Assembly: GCF_038500265.1 (NCBI RefSeq)
Contig: NZ_CP150637.1
Coordinates: forward strand, 1,079,501-1,143,500
DNA from: Ignatzschineria larvae DSM 13226
GTDB lineage: Bacteria > Pseudomonadota > Gammaproteobacteria > Cardiobacteriales > Wohlfahrtiimonadaceae
DNA length: 64,000 nucleotides
Direction: 5' to 3'
The translations under genes were made by a program, and so were the position numbers. Position 1 is the stretch's first letter, and every line of letters starts with the position of its first letter. This document shows positions 49,210-56,951 of the stretch, one piece after another. The notes beneath the pieces are model-generated. The model saw nothing but the letters and a program-made list of their open reading frames with translations. It was not told the origin of the DNA and searched no databases.

Positions 49210-50322
49210 ATGGAAGATATCAGAGGGAAACGCGTAGTTGTCGGGATGAGTGGTGGCGTTGATTCATCCGTTGCCGCTTATTTATTAAAAGAACGCGGAG
49301 CCGATGTTCACGGCGTTTTTATGAAGAATTGGGAAGAGGAGTTCGACCAAGGATATTGTACCGCCGAAGATGATCTGCGGGATGCAGAATCTGTCTGCGA
49401 AACGTTAGGAATCCCGCTTCATAAGGTTAATTTCGCTAAAAACTACAAAGAGCGTGTTTTTGATTATTTCCTAGAAACCTTAAAAGATGGTTTAACACCG
49501 AATCCTGATGTGCTCTGTAATAAAGAGATTAAATTTAAAGCTTTTCTACAATATGCCGAAGAGCTTGGCGCTGATTATTTAGCAACCGGTCATTATGCTC
49601 GGGTAGAGCGTAAAGAGGGTAAAGCCTACCTACTCAAAGGGATTGATAATAACAAAGATCAGAGTTATTTTCTCTATCTGCTCAATCAGCAGCAATTGAT
49701 CAATACTCTATTTCCGATCGGCGATTATGAGAAGACCGAAGTACGTCAAATCGCTCTAGACAATAAACTTATTACCTTTGATAAGAAAGATTCCACAGGG
49801 ATCTGTTTTATTGGTGAGCGAGATTTCACGGATTTTATTATGCAATATCTGCCTACAGCCCCCGGCGATATGGTATTACCCAATGGTGAAGTGGTTGCAG
49901 AGCATAAAGGCTTAGCATTTTATACCATTGGTCAGCGGCAAGGTTTAGGGATTGGGGGTCGTAAGGATTCTAATGGTGAGCCTTGGTTTGTGGCAGATAA
50001 AGATCTTGCGAATAATCGTTTAATTGTAGTGCAGGGCGATCAGAAAGAGCTTTATGGAAAAGGGTTGATTGCTAGGGATCTACATCAAATTAATCCTATT
50101 GATTGGGCAGAAGTGAACCCTCGTTTAACTGCTAAGATTCGTTATCGCCAACAAGATGTTAAGTGCCAAGTTACTCTATTAGAGAGCATTCCTGGTCAAG
50201 TTGATCGAATTCAAGTGAATTTTGATGAGCCGCAGCGAGCCATTACGCCGGGGCAATCAATCGTATTCTACGATGGTGAGATCTGCTTAGGGGGCGCTTT
50301 TATTGAATCAAAAAAGCTATAA
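49210..50322 (+). CDS. mnmA: tRNA-specific 2-thiouridylase
   Basis: Thiolates U34 of Glu, Gln and Lys tRNAs, taking sulfur from the IscS/Tus relay. The 370-residue protein has the PP-loop [13 protein letters not shown] (about 14-26). It has both catalytic cysteines, in [12 protein letters not shown] and [13 protein letters not shown]. The GTG-free ATG start is followed by the normal N-terminal VVVGMSGG. It is usually followed by hflD in enterics; here it is followed by an unrelated small membrane protein. Confidence 0.96.
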   Translation: MEDIRGKRVVVGMSGGVDSSVAAYLLKERGADVHGVFMKNWEEEFDQGYCTAEDDLRDAESVCETLGIPLHKVNFAKNYKERVFDYFLETLKDGLTPNPDVLCNKEIKFKAFLQYAEELGADYLATGHYARVERKEGKAYLLKGIDNNKDQSYFLYLLNQQQLINTLFPIGDYEKTEVRQIALDNKLITFDKKDSTGICFIGERDFTDFIMQYLPTAPGDMVLPNGEVVAEHKGLAFYTIGQRQGLGIGGRKDSNGEPWFVADKDLANNRLIVVQGDQKELYGKGLIARDLHQINPIDWAEVNPRLTAKIRYRQQDVKCQVTLLESIPGQVDRIQVNFDEPQRAITPGQSIVFYDGEICLGGAFIESKKL

Positions 50323-50476
50323 TTAACCCTTCATTCGCACTAGTTTGATGACTTTTACCTTCTTAAAATGTTTATTCGTAAAATATTTACAATCAATGCC
50401 TTATAATGATGTTAGTAGAATATAAAGAAATGCCTTTTATTATCAATAGCGATGAACTGTTTGCTAGAGGAAAACT

Positions 50477-50740
50477 ATGATAGGACTTTTAATTGCTTTA
50501 AAAATTAAAGAACAGCAACAAACAGATTCAAAATTAATGGCAACAATATTTGGGGTATTCTATTTCTTAATTGCTGCAACTATTGATGGGGTATTACTAT
50601 TTCTTATAGTAACGTCAGAGTCTCTGATCCAAAATGGCTATCTGGCTATTGCGATTTTACAAGTAAGCCCTCTCATTATATTGCCTTCAGCGCTGATTTC
50701 AGCGATTATTTTTGGGTATAAAATGCTGATAAAATCTTAA
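50477..50740 (+). CDS. small two-helix membrane protein, function unknown
   Basis: 87 residues with two hydrophobic segments (FGVFYFLIAATIDGVLLFLIV and LQVSPLIILPSALISAIIFGY) joined by a short polar loop. The N-terminus is polar with a Lys/Gln stretch (KIKEQQQTDSK). A good ribosome binding site AGAGGA lies 7 bases before the ATG, which argues that it is real. It sits between mnmA and an ABC exporter on the same strand. I do not recognise the family. Confidence 0.65.
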   Translation: MIGLLIALKIKEQQQTDSKLMATIFGVFYFLIAATIDGVLLFLIVTSESLIQNGYLAIAILQVSPLIILPSALISAIIFGYKMLIKS

Positions 50741-50850
50741 AAAATTATCAAATAAGATAATTATTCATTTAAGTAATAGTTTATAGAAGCTCCTAAATTG
50801 ATAATAACTCTCAATTAAAGTAAACTAACTATACCTCAACATAATAGAAA

Positions 50851-52713
50851 ATGAGCATGAAATTACTCGCGCTTTTTGAATCGTTTATTAATCCTTTTAA
50901 AAAACATCCTGATGAAGCGCCCCCTAAAACCTTATTCGCTTTTTATTGGCACTATGTCAAACAAGTAAAGTGGGTTTTTGCCGGATTATTATTCGTTGGT
51001 TTTTTTGTATCAATCTTAGAGATTGCGCTCTTTAGTTATATTGGGCAAGTTGTAGATATGGTGGAATCAGTAGATTCTCTAGGTGCGCTTTGGGAGACTT
51101 ATAGCGACAAATTCATTTGGATGCTGATTGTGATTATGCTTCTTAGGCCAATTGCCTCTCTGATTCATAATCTCTTTCTGAATCAAGCGCTCACGACCAA
51201 CTTTACCTCAATGATTCGCTGGCAACAGCATCGCTATGTGTTAAAACAGAGTGTCGGCTTTTTCCATAATAGTCTATCTGGCGGTATTGCCAATCGTATT
51301 ATGAATACGGGGCAGGCGATTCGAAATTCAGTCATTATGACCACAGATTCGATGTGGCGAGTGATTATCTATGCAGTCACGACTGTGGTACTCTTTTTTG
51401 AAGTTAATATCTGGCTTACAGTGCCGATTCTACTTTGGATTGTGGCGTATATTCTATTGATGATCTACTTCTTGCCGAGAACTCGCTATCGCTCACATCA
51501 ATCCGCCAAAACTCGTTCAAAATTAATGGGTCATATTGTTGATAGTTATAGCAATATTGTCACGCTAAAGCTCTTTTCCCATAGTGATAAAAATGAAGAA
51601 GATGCTCGGAAAATGATGCGTGAACAGACGGATGCGGCGCTCTATTCTACAAAATTATCAACGGGAATGGATTTCTCGCTCACGATGATTAATACCCTCT
51701 TAATTGTAGCAACCGTAGTTCTATCACTCTATCTTTGGGGTGCTTCCTTAATTTCAGCCGGTGCCATTGCATTTACCATAAGTTTGGTGGTGAGAATCAA
51801 TACGATGTCCACTTGGGTAATGCGAGTCGTAAGCCACATCTTTGAAGATATTGGGAGTGTTCAAGATGGAATCAGAGTGATTGCACAATCAAGAGAAGTG
51901 ATGGATCAACCGAATGCCGGCACTATTGATACGGTAGAGGGGGAGATTGAATTTAAGTCAGTGAATTTCAGTTATCATCCTGCGAAACCCATTTATACAG
52001 ATTTCAATCTTCATATTCGTGCCGGGGAAAAGATCGGTTTAGTAGGACCTTCAGGAGCCGGAAAGACGACTTTAACGCAGATTTTGCTTCGCTTGTATGA
52101 TATTCAACAGGGGGAAATTCTGATTGATGGCGTGAATATTCGTACCCTGACGCAAGATAGTTTACGAGCGCAAATCGGAGTGGTTACTCAAGAACCCACG
52201 CTTTTTCATCGTTCAATCCGCGATAATCTACTTTATGGAAATGTTGATGCGACAGATGAGATGCTCTTTGAGGCCTTAAAGCAGACAAAAGCCGATCAAT
52301 TTGTGAGAGAATTGGTGGATCAATATGGTCATCGAGGATTAGATGCTTTAGTGGGGGAAAGCGGGGTGAAACTCTCCGGCGGACAACGTCAACGCATTGC
52401 CATTGCCCGAGTTTTACTCAAAAATGCACCAATCTTAATTTTAGATGAAGCTACCTCAGCCCTCGATTCAGAATCAGAAGCGGTCATTCAAGAGAATCTT
52501 GAGCTTTTAATGGCCGGGAAAACGGTGATAGCGATCGCACATCGTCTTTCTACCATTGCCAAAATGGATCGATTAATCGTGATGGATCAAGGGGAAATTG
52601 TCGAAATGGGAACACACGAAGCATTAATTAGTGCTGATGGCCTGTATGCACAATTTTGGCGACAACAAGCTTCTAATCCGATGAGTGATAAAGATAAAAA
52701 ATTGGATAAATAG
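50851..52713 (+). CDS. ABC-type exporter (half-transporter with fused ATPase)
   Basis: The 620-residue protein has a six-helix type IV ABC exporter domain (about 35-330) followed by the ATPase. Walker A is GPSGAGKTTL, the Q-loop region VVTQEPTLFH, the signature LSGGQRQRIAIA, Walker B ILILDEATSALDS and the switch AHRLST. It works as a homodimer, or with a partner not seen here. The family includes lipid, peptide and drug exporters, and the substrate cannot be told. A second ATG two codons in is an alternative start. Confidence 0.9.
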   Translation: MSMKLLALFESFINPFKKHPDEAPPKTLFAFYWHYVKQVKWVFAGLLFVGFFVSILEIALFSYIGQVVDMVESVDSLGALWETYSDKFIWMLIVIMLLRPIASLIHNLFLNQALTTNFTSMIRWQQHRYVLKQSVGFFHNSLSGGIANRIMNTGQAIRNSVIMTTDSMWRVIIYAVTTVVLFFEVNIWLTVPILLWIVAYILLMIYFLPRTRYRSHQSAKTRSKLMGHIVDSYSNIVTLKLFSHSDKNEEDARKMMREQTDAALYSTKLSTGMDFSLTMINTLLIVATVVLSLYLWGASLISAGAIAFTISLVVRINTMSTWVMRVVSHIFEDIGSVQDGIRVIAQSREVMDQPNAGTIDTVEGEIEFKSVNFSYHPAKPIYTDFNLHIRAGEKIGLVGPSGAGKTTLTQILLRLYDIQQGEILIDGVNIRTLTQDSLRAQIGVVTQEPTLFHRSIRDNLLYGNVDATDEMLFEALKQTKADQFVRELVDQYGHRGLDALVGESGVKLSGGQRQRIAIARVLLKNAPILILDEATSALDSESEAVIQENLELLMAGKTVIAIAHRLSTIAKMDRLIVMDQGEIVEMGTHEALISADGLYAQFWRQQASNPMSDKDKKLDK

Positions 52714-52802
52714 CATTTATGTCTCTTTGAAAATTTCTCGAATAATAGAGTCTAATAAAGAGATAAAAGGAATATCAATTATCGCTAAAAGAAAATAATT
52801 AT

Positions 52803-52832
52803 TTGACTTCTAAAATCCTTTAGGTGTATTAT
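52803..52832 (+). promoter_or_regulatory. promoter of the M-box/corA transcript
   Basis: TTGACT (52803-52808), 18 bases, TATTAT (52827-52832). Transcription would start near 52839, just before the 5' edge of the riboswitch. Confidence 0.6.
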
Positions 52833-52849
52833 CCATGCACAAATTGCAG

Positions 52850-53055
52850 GTACCTCGTTAGGTGAGGCTCCTGTACGGAGATAGGCTACTGCCCAGAAAC
52901 GTCCAAAGACGCCAACGGGTTTAACAGAGATCATCGAATTAAGGTGATCTATAACGTAGCTAGCGACTAGAGAAATCATTGAATATATTATCCATAATGG
53001 AATATTCATGTAACTATTTCCTTATGCCGTACAGTGCTAAAGCTCAATGAAAGAG
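52850..53055 (+). ncRNA. M-box (ykoK leader) magnesium riboswitch
   Basis: The sequence carries the conserved M-box blocks in order: TCGTTAGGTGAGGCTCCTGT, then GGAGATA, TGCCCAGAAACGTCCAAAGA, CGCCAACGGGT, AACAGAGATCATC with GGTGATC, and finally TATGCCGTACAGTGCTAAAG followed by CTC. The stems pair. P1 is TCGTT (52855-52859) with AATGA (53046-53050). An inner stem is GCTAC (52885-52889) with GTAGC (52956-52960), and another hairpin is GATCATC with GGTGATC. Compared with the Bacillus mgtE M-box as I remember it, GCTGC/GCAGC has become GCTAC/GTAGC, a compensating change. A segment of about 50 bases with its own hairpin is inserted near 52965-53020. It senses Mg2+ and should switch off the corA genes when Mg2+ is high. 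Confidence 0.93.
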
Positions 53056-53336
53056 GAAATCAGTAATTTCACTGATAATCATCGATATTTTGGCAAATAG
53101 CCAAGATGTTCTTGTGGTAGTTTCAAAATGATTATCCATTCAAATGGTATTAATAGAAACTGTAAAAGCAGATTTTGAGCGTAATAGATTAGAATGGGGA
53201 ATGATTTTAAGAAGCGAGCAGGGCACATAGTCATTAATCTATGAGCCTACTTCTGGCGTATAGTCTATACGCTACCACAGGATTATTAAGTGTGATATTG
53301 ATTTGTTATGCACTCTAGTGAATTGATTGGATTTCA
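53056..53336 (+). other. long linker between riboswitch and terminator
   Basis: 281 bases of leader without a gene. It contains a near-continuous palindrome GCGTATAG-T-CTATACGC (53256-53272) and a small stem CATAG/CTATG (53226-53242). It may form part of the expression platform; no antiterminator partner for the terminator stem was found by eye. Confidence 0.4.
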
Positions 53337-53372
53337 AGAGCGCACCTTTTTCATAAGAAGGGTGCGCTTTTT
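53337..53372 (+). terminator. terminator of the M-box expression platform
   Basis: AGCGCACC (53339-53346) pairs perfectly with GGTGCGCT (53361-53368), followed by T5, and lies 42 bases before the first corA start. Its position between the aptamer and the genes fits control by transcription attenuation. Confidence 0.85.
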
Positions 53373-53414
53373 GTTTGTTTCAATTTTTCAATTCACTTTG
53401 CCAAGGAGAGCAAT

Positions 53415-54347
53415 ATGAGCATCGTACAAGATAAAATCATTCTCTCAAAAGAATCTGCCATAAAAGCGGGCCCCCAAACATCGGCTACAGAATGGATTAA
53501 TCTTATTTCTCCCTCTGTGGCTGAATTGAGTCGTGTTCTTAAAAAATACCATTTGCCGGAAGATACACTGCAGCGGGCTCGAGGTCATTTGAATCAATTA
53601 GAAGATGATACTATTTTATTAAAAATTGATATTCCTCGGAAAAATTTACCTCGCTCTAAAGTGCCATATCAAATATCACATCTAACGCTTTTAGTGAAAG
53701 AGGATACGGTTATTACGATCGCAGACCAAGACTCATTTCTCTTTACCTACTTAGAACACGAGCATTTAGTGACTTGGGCAGAGAAAGATCCGACTGATTT
53801 TGTCTATCGAATCTTAGATATGACAACAACAATGTTTATCAATTTAACTGAAAATTTAATTCAGGAAATTAACGTATTAGAGACTAATCTCAAACGGGAA
53901 TTTAATAATAAATCGGTCTATAAACTAATTGATAACAATAAAAGTCTACTCTACTTTGCAAAAGCACTGAATAGAAACATTAAGCTTCTCAAATCTCTAG
54001 CTCAGAAGAGTATATTAAAAGCGGACTATGAACAGGATTTAGCGCTTCAAGATTTGATCACTAAAACAGAACAAGCTGAGAGTGTTGCAACGATTCATCA
54101 AGCAAACTTACGGAACTTAATGGATGCTTATTCTGCATTGATCGAGAATAATCTCAGTCTCTCAGTGCAATATTTAACAATCTTGGTAACGGTTGCAACG
54201 GTACCGATGGCTATTGGTGGCATTTATGGAATGAATATTCCATTGCCTTGGCAAGAATCACCGTATGCGTTAACAGGATTAGCGGTGATTGCCGGCATTA
54301 TTATCGTGGGGGCTTTAGCATTCTTCAGATCGAAGAAGATGATTTAA
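53415..54347 (+). CDS. CorA-family divalent cation transporter, first of three
   Basis: The 310-residue CorA-type channel has a soluble N-terminal funnel domain, a long stalk helix and two C-terminal membrane helices. The selectivity motif is intact: YGMNIPLPWQ with GMN at 272-274. The C-terminus is basic (RSKKMI). CorA proteins form pentamers that import Mg2+ (also Co2+ and Ni2+) and close when cytoplasmic Mg2+ is high. A strong AAGGAG ribosome binding site precedes the ATG. It is the first gene after the M-box riboswitch and its terminator, so it should be expressed when Mg2+ is scarce. Confidence 0.93.
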   Translation: MSIVQDKIILSKESAIKAGPQTSATEWINLISPSVAELSRVLKKYHLPEDTLQRARGHLNQLEDDTILLKIDIPRKNLPRSKVPYQISHLTLLVKEDTVITIADQDSFLFTYLEHEHLVTWAEKDPTDFVYRILDMTTTMFINLTENLIQEINVLETNLKREFNNKSVYKLIDNNKSLLYFAKALNRNIKLLKSLAQKSILKADYEQDLALQDLITKTEQAESVATIHQANLRNLMDAYSALIENNLSLSVQYLTILVTVATVPMAIGGIYGMNIPLPWQESPYALTGLAVIAGIIIVGALAFFRSKKMI

Positions 54348-54524
54348 AGGGATTCAGTGTAATCAGAGCCATACCAATAAAACGCTATCCATAAAATATT
54401 CCATAAATTTTATAAATTTCATAATGAATTTTGTCTATGTTGCAGTGATAACACATAGCACTGTAAAGACCTTGTTTGCGCATGATAAAGAGCAAAATTC
54501 AGTTAAGTTAGAAAGGATTGTCCT

Positions 54525-55481
54525 ATGTTAAAAGTATATAAAAGCCTCGCATTAGGGGAACTTCAAGAAGAAGCACGTTTTAAAAGCAATACATTAATTG
54601 TCTTAACTGACCCAGATTCAGAGAAAATCAAGCAAGTTGCCTCGCAATTCAAGTTGCCAGAGAAATTCTTTACTGATTCCCTCGATCCCCAGGAGCATCC
54701 TCGTTTAGAGCGGGATAGTAATGGTTTATTGATTGTTCTCAATATTCCCGTTACCAATCCTAATGCAGGTAAAGAGAATGAGGCACCTTATATTACGCTT
54801 CCATTTGGCATTATTCATGCGGAAAATAACCTCTTTTTAGTCACTAAAAAGGCACATCAACCACTTATTGATCAATTTTTAAATGGCCAATTCGGGCTCT
54901 TTGAAACCCATATGAAAACCCGAATGACAATTTTGCTCTTTAAAGCAGTGGCTAAATCTTACGATGATCATTTAGGTTTTGTGAAAGATGAGACGCGAGT
55001 ATTACAACAGAAACTACGCCAATCTTACCAAAATCGCGAGCTCTTTAGCTTAATCAATCAGAATAAAAGTTTACTACAATTTTCTGTTGCACTATCAGCT
55101 CTCACGATCTTATATCGGCAAGTGATTAATGGTTATGCCGTTAAAATTTATCCTGAAGAGAAGGGCTTGCTATCAGATATTTTAGTCGATATCGAACAAT
55201 CTGCAGAAGTCGCAGAGATGAGCCGTGAAAGCTTGAGTAACTTGATGGATGCTTATGCGGCGATTGTTCATAATAATCTTAATACGGTTCTCAAAACATT
55301 AACAGCCTTAGCGATCATTCTGATTATTCCCTCGATGATTGGTTCTATTTTCTCCATGAATGTGGCACTGCCAAGCGAAGAAGATCCAATATCTACCGTC
55401 GTTGTCGCCAGTATTATGGTGTTAGTGAGCGTTATTTTACTCTTTTTCTTCTACTGCAAAAAATATATTCGTTTTGATTAA
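54525..55481 (+). CDS. CorA-family paralog with SMN in place of GMN, second of three
   Basis: The 318-residue protein has the CorA layout: funnel domain, stalk helix with NKSLLQFSVALS, the ESLSNLMDAYAAIVHNNLN segment and two membrane helices. At the pore entrance the motif is IFSMNVALPSEED, so the Gly of GMN is Ser (codon TCC at 55353-55355). Gly-Met-Asn is nearly invariant in CorA and needed for Mg2+ transport. This copy could therefore be a different-ion carrier, a regulatory subunit of a mixed pentamer, or inactive. It starts 177 bases after the first corA; the third follows 12 bases later. Confidence 0.9.
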   Translation: MLKVYKSLALGELQEEARFKSNTLIVLTDPDSEKIKQVASQFKLPEKFFTDSLDPQEHPRLERDSNGLLIVLNIPVTNPNAGKENEAPYITLPFGIIHAENNLFLVTKKAHQPLIDQFLNGQFGLFETHMKTRMTILLFKAVAKSYDDHLGFVKDETRVLQQKLRQSYQNRELFSLINQNKSLLQFSVALSALTILYRQVINGYAVKIYPEEKGLLSDILVDIEQSAEVAEMSRESLSNLMDAYAAIVHNNLNTVLKTLTALAIILIIPSMIGSIFSMNVALPSEEDPISTVVVASIMVLVSVILLFFFYCKKYIRFD

Positions 55482-55493
55482 TGGGAGCTTATC

Positions 55494-56441
55494 ATGATCA
55501 CAATCTACAAAAACTTAGTTAAAAACACCTATGAGCATGAAACGCAAATCACCGATAACAACTGGATTCGTGTGATAAACCCCGATCAGATGGATCTCAA
55601 TACGTTGCATCGCACGCTCAATATCCCCATGGATTTCATGAAAGAGGCCATTGATATCAATACTCGCCCAACGATTATGAGCGAAGGTGATATGATGCTT
55701 TTTATCATTCATCTACCTTATGTAAACCCTGAATTTAAGGCTAATTCTGAGGGGATTCGTTATCAAACAATTCCCTTAGGGATTGCACTAGTCGGAACGC
55801 ATATTGTGACGATCTGCAATGTTGATATGACGAGCTTTTTCGAAGCATTTATGAAATGCTGCAATGGCTTAGGTCGAGAAAAACAGATACAAAATCTTTT
55901 GGATCTGTTCCATATCACTTCAGAGCGTTATCTTAAATTAATGCATACCATTGAATATGAGATTGCCGAAGCAGAAGATGAATTATCCCGCTCTTATCGG
56001 AACTCTGAGCTTTATACATTACTTTATATCAATGATGGTTTGCTAGATATGACAATCTCTTTGAAACAGATGTTACATCTTATGCGTAAAATCAATAAAG
56101 AGCGCCTTTTAGATCTCTTTCCAAATGCAGAAGAGCGCTTTGAAGACACCATTATTGAATTAGAACAAGCCTATTCTGTTGCTGAAATCAACCAATTAAA
56201 TGCCAATAACGTCATGGATGCTTACGGTAATATTATTCAAAATAATGTGAGCCATGTCGTTAAGCTATTAACAGCGCTCACCATTGTATTGTCAATTCCA
56301 ACAGTGATCGCCACAATCTACGGTATGAATGTACCATTACCATTTCAGGAGAGCGAACACGCATTTGCGATTCTAATCGTTATCATGGTTATTCTTACAG
56401 GTGTCGTTGCAGGAATCTTCTATAAGAAGAAGTATTTCTAA
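55494..56441 (+). CDS. CorA-family divalent cation transporter, third of three
   Basis: The 315-residue CorA protein has the intact motif YGMNVPLPFQ (GMN at 277-279) and the last-helix ending YKKKYF. The stalk contains LTALTIVLSIPTVIATIYGMN. It is separated from the second copy by 12 bases with GGGAG before the ATG, so the two are co-translated. The three proteins are clearly paralogous but diverged (different N-terminal domains), so the array is old rather than a recent duplication. Confidence 0.92.
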   Translation: MITIYKNLVKNTYEHETQITDNNWIRVINPDQMDLNTLHRTLNIPMDFMKEAIDINTRPTIMSEGDMMLFIIHLPYVNPEFKANSEGIRYQTIPLGIALVGTHIVTICNVDMTSFFEAFMKCCNGLGREKQIQNLLDLFHITSERYLKLMHTIEYEIAEAEDELSRSYRNSELYTLLYINDGLLDMTISLKQMLHLMRKINKERLLDLFPNAEERFEDTIIELEQAYSVAEINQLNANNVMDAYGNIIQNNVSHVVKLLTALTIVLSIPTVIATIYGMNVPLPFQESEHAFAILIVIMVILTGVVAGIFYKKKYF

Positions 56442-56514
56442 AGCTTTAATGAGGAAAGATAACTGATTATTCACGACTACTCTGATTCCTAACAGACTAA
56501 CAGTAAGCGCTATT

Positions 56515-56617
56515 TATAGTTAGTTCGATTTAAGAAAATTAACAATCATTGCAAGATAAAGATCTATACAACCTTGCACAAATTTTCAATCAATAATTTA
56601 AAACCGATTCTACTATA
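56515..56617. repeat. copy D, degenerate TATAGT-type MITE
   Basis: 103 bases. TATAGTTAGTTCGATTTAAG at the left and AAACCGATTCTACTATA at the right form the terminal inverted repeats, and CATTGCAAGAT near 56548 matches CTTGCAAGAT of the others. The GC-rich palindromic core is missing. It lies after the third corA and before a terminator. Confidence 0.55.
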
Positions 56618-56621
56618 TGTT

Positions 56622-56660
56622 AAAACTCTTGATCCAAAAAGGATCAAGAGTTTTATTTTT
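56622..56660. terminator. terminator of the corA operon
   Basis: AAAACTCTTGATCC (56622-56635) pairs perfectly with GGATCAAGAGTTTT (56641-56654), followed by more T (56655-56660 region). Confidence 0.9.
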
Positions 56661-56891
56661 GATACTTCTTAAAAAAGTAAGAAGCGGTCGTGGAAATGCG
56701 CTTCTATTTGAATCTGCGAAGGAATAAATTCAATCTATCAAATCATTAAGTTCAAACTCATTAATTTTAAAACATAGCAACAGAAGACCTCTTTCATTTT
56801 TTCGGTAGCTTACTTACTGTCAAGTATTTTTATTTTCATTCTAATGAGATATAAGTCTTTACTTTTCAAATAAATGGCTATAAATTAAACC

Positions 56892-56924
56892 TATAATAAA
56901 TTTACATAACATATATGTTATGTA
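56892..56924 (+). promoter_or_regulatory. -10 box and 22-bp palindromic operator of the transporter/monooxygenase operon
   Basis: A perfect -10 hexamer TATAAT (56892-56897) is followed 5 bases later by a perfect palindrome at 56903-56924. Its left half is TACATAACATA, and the right half is the exact complement. The palindrome covers the expected transcription start, 27 bases before the first ATG, which fits a repressor operator. No good -35 box is seen. The spacer from 56661 to 56891 holds nothing else I can name. Confidence 0.6.
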
Positions 56925-56951
56925 TGTAATAATGAAGGATAGGGAGATATA

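Noticed and set aside
52785-53009. 74-residue minus-strand reading frame with a possible ribosome binding site
   Set aside because: It is antisense to the conserved M-box riboswitch, whose sequence constraint explains the open frame. The peptide is not like any protein I know.
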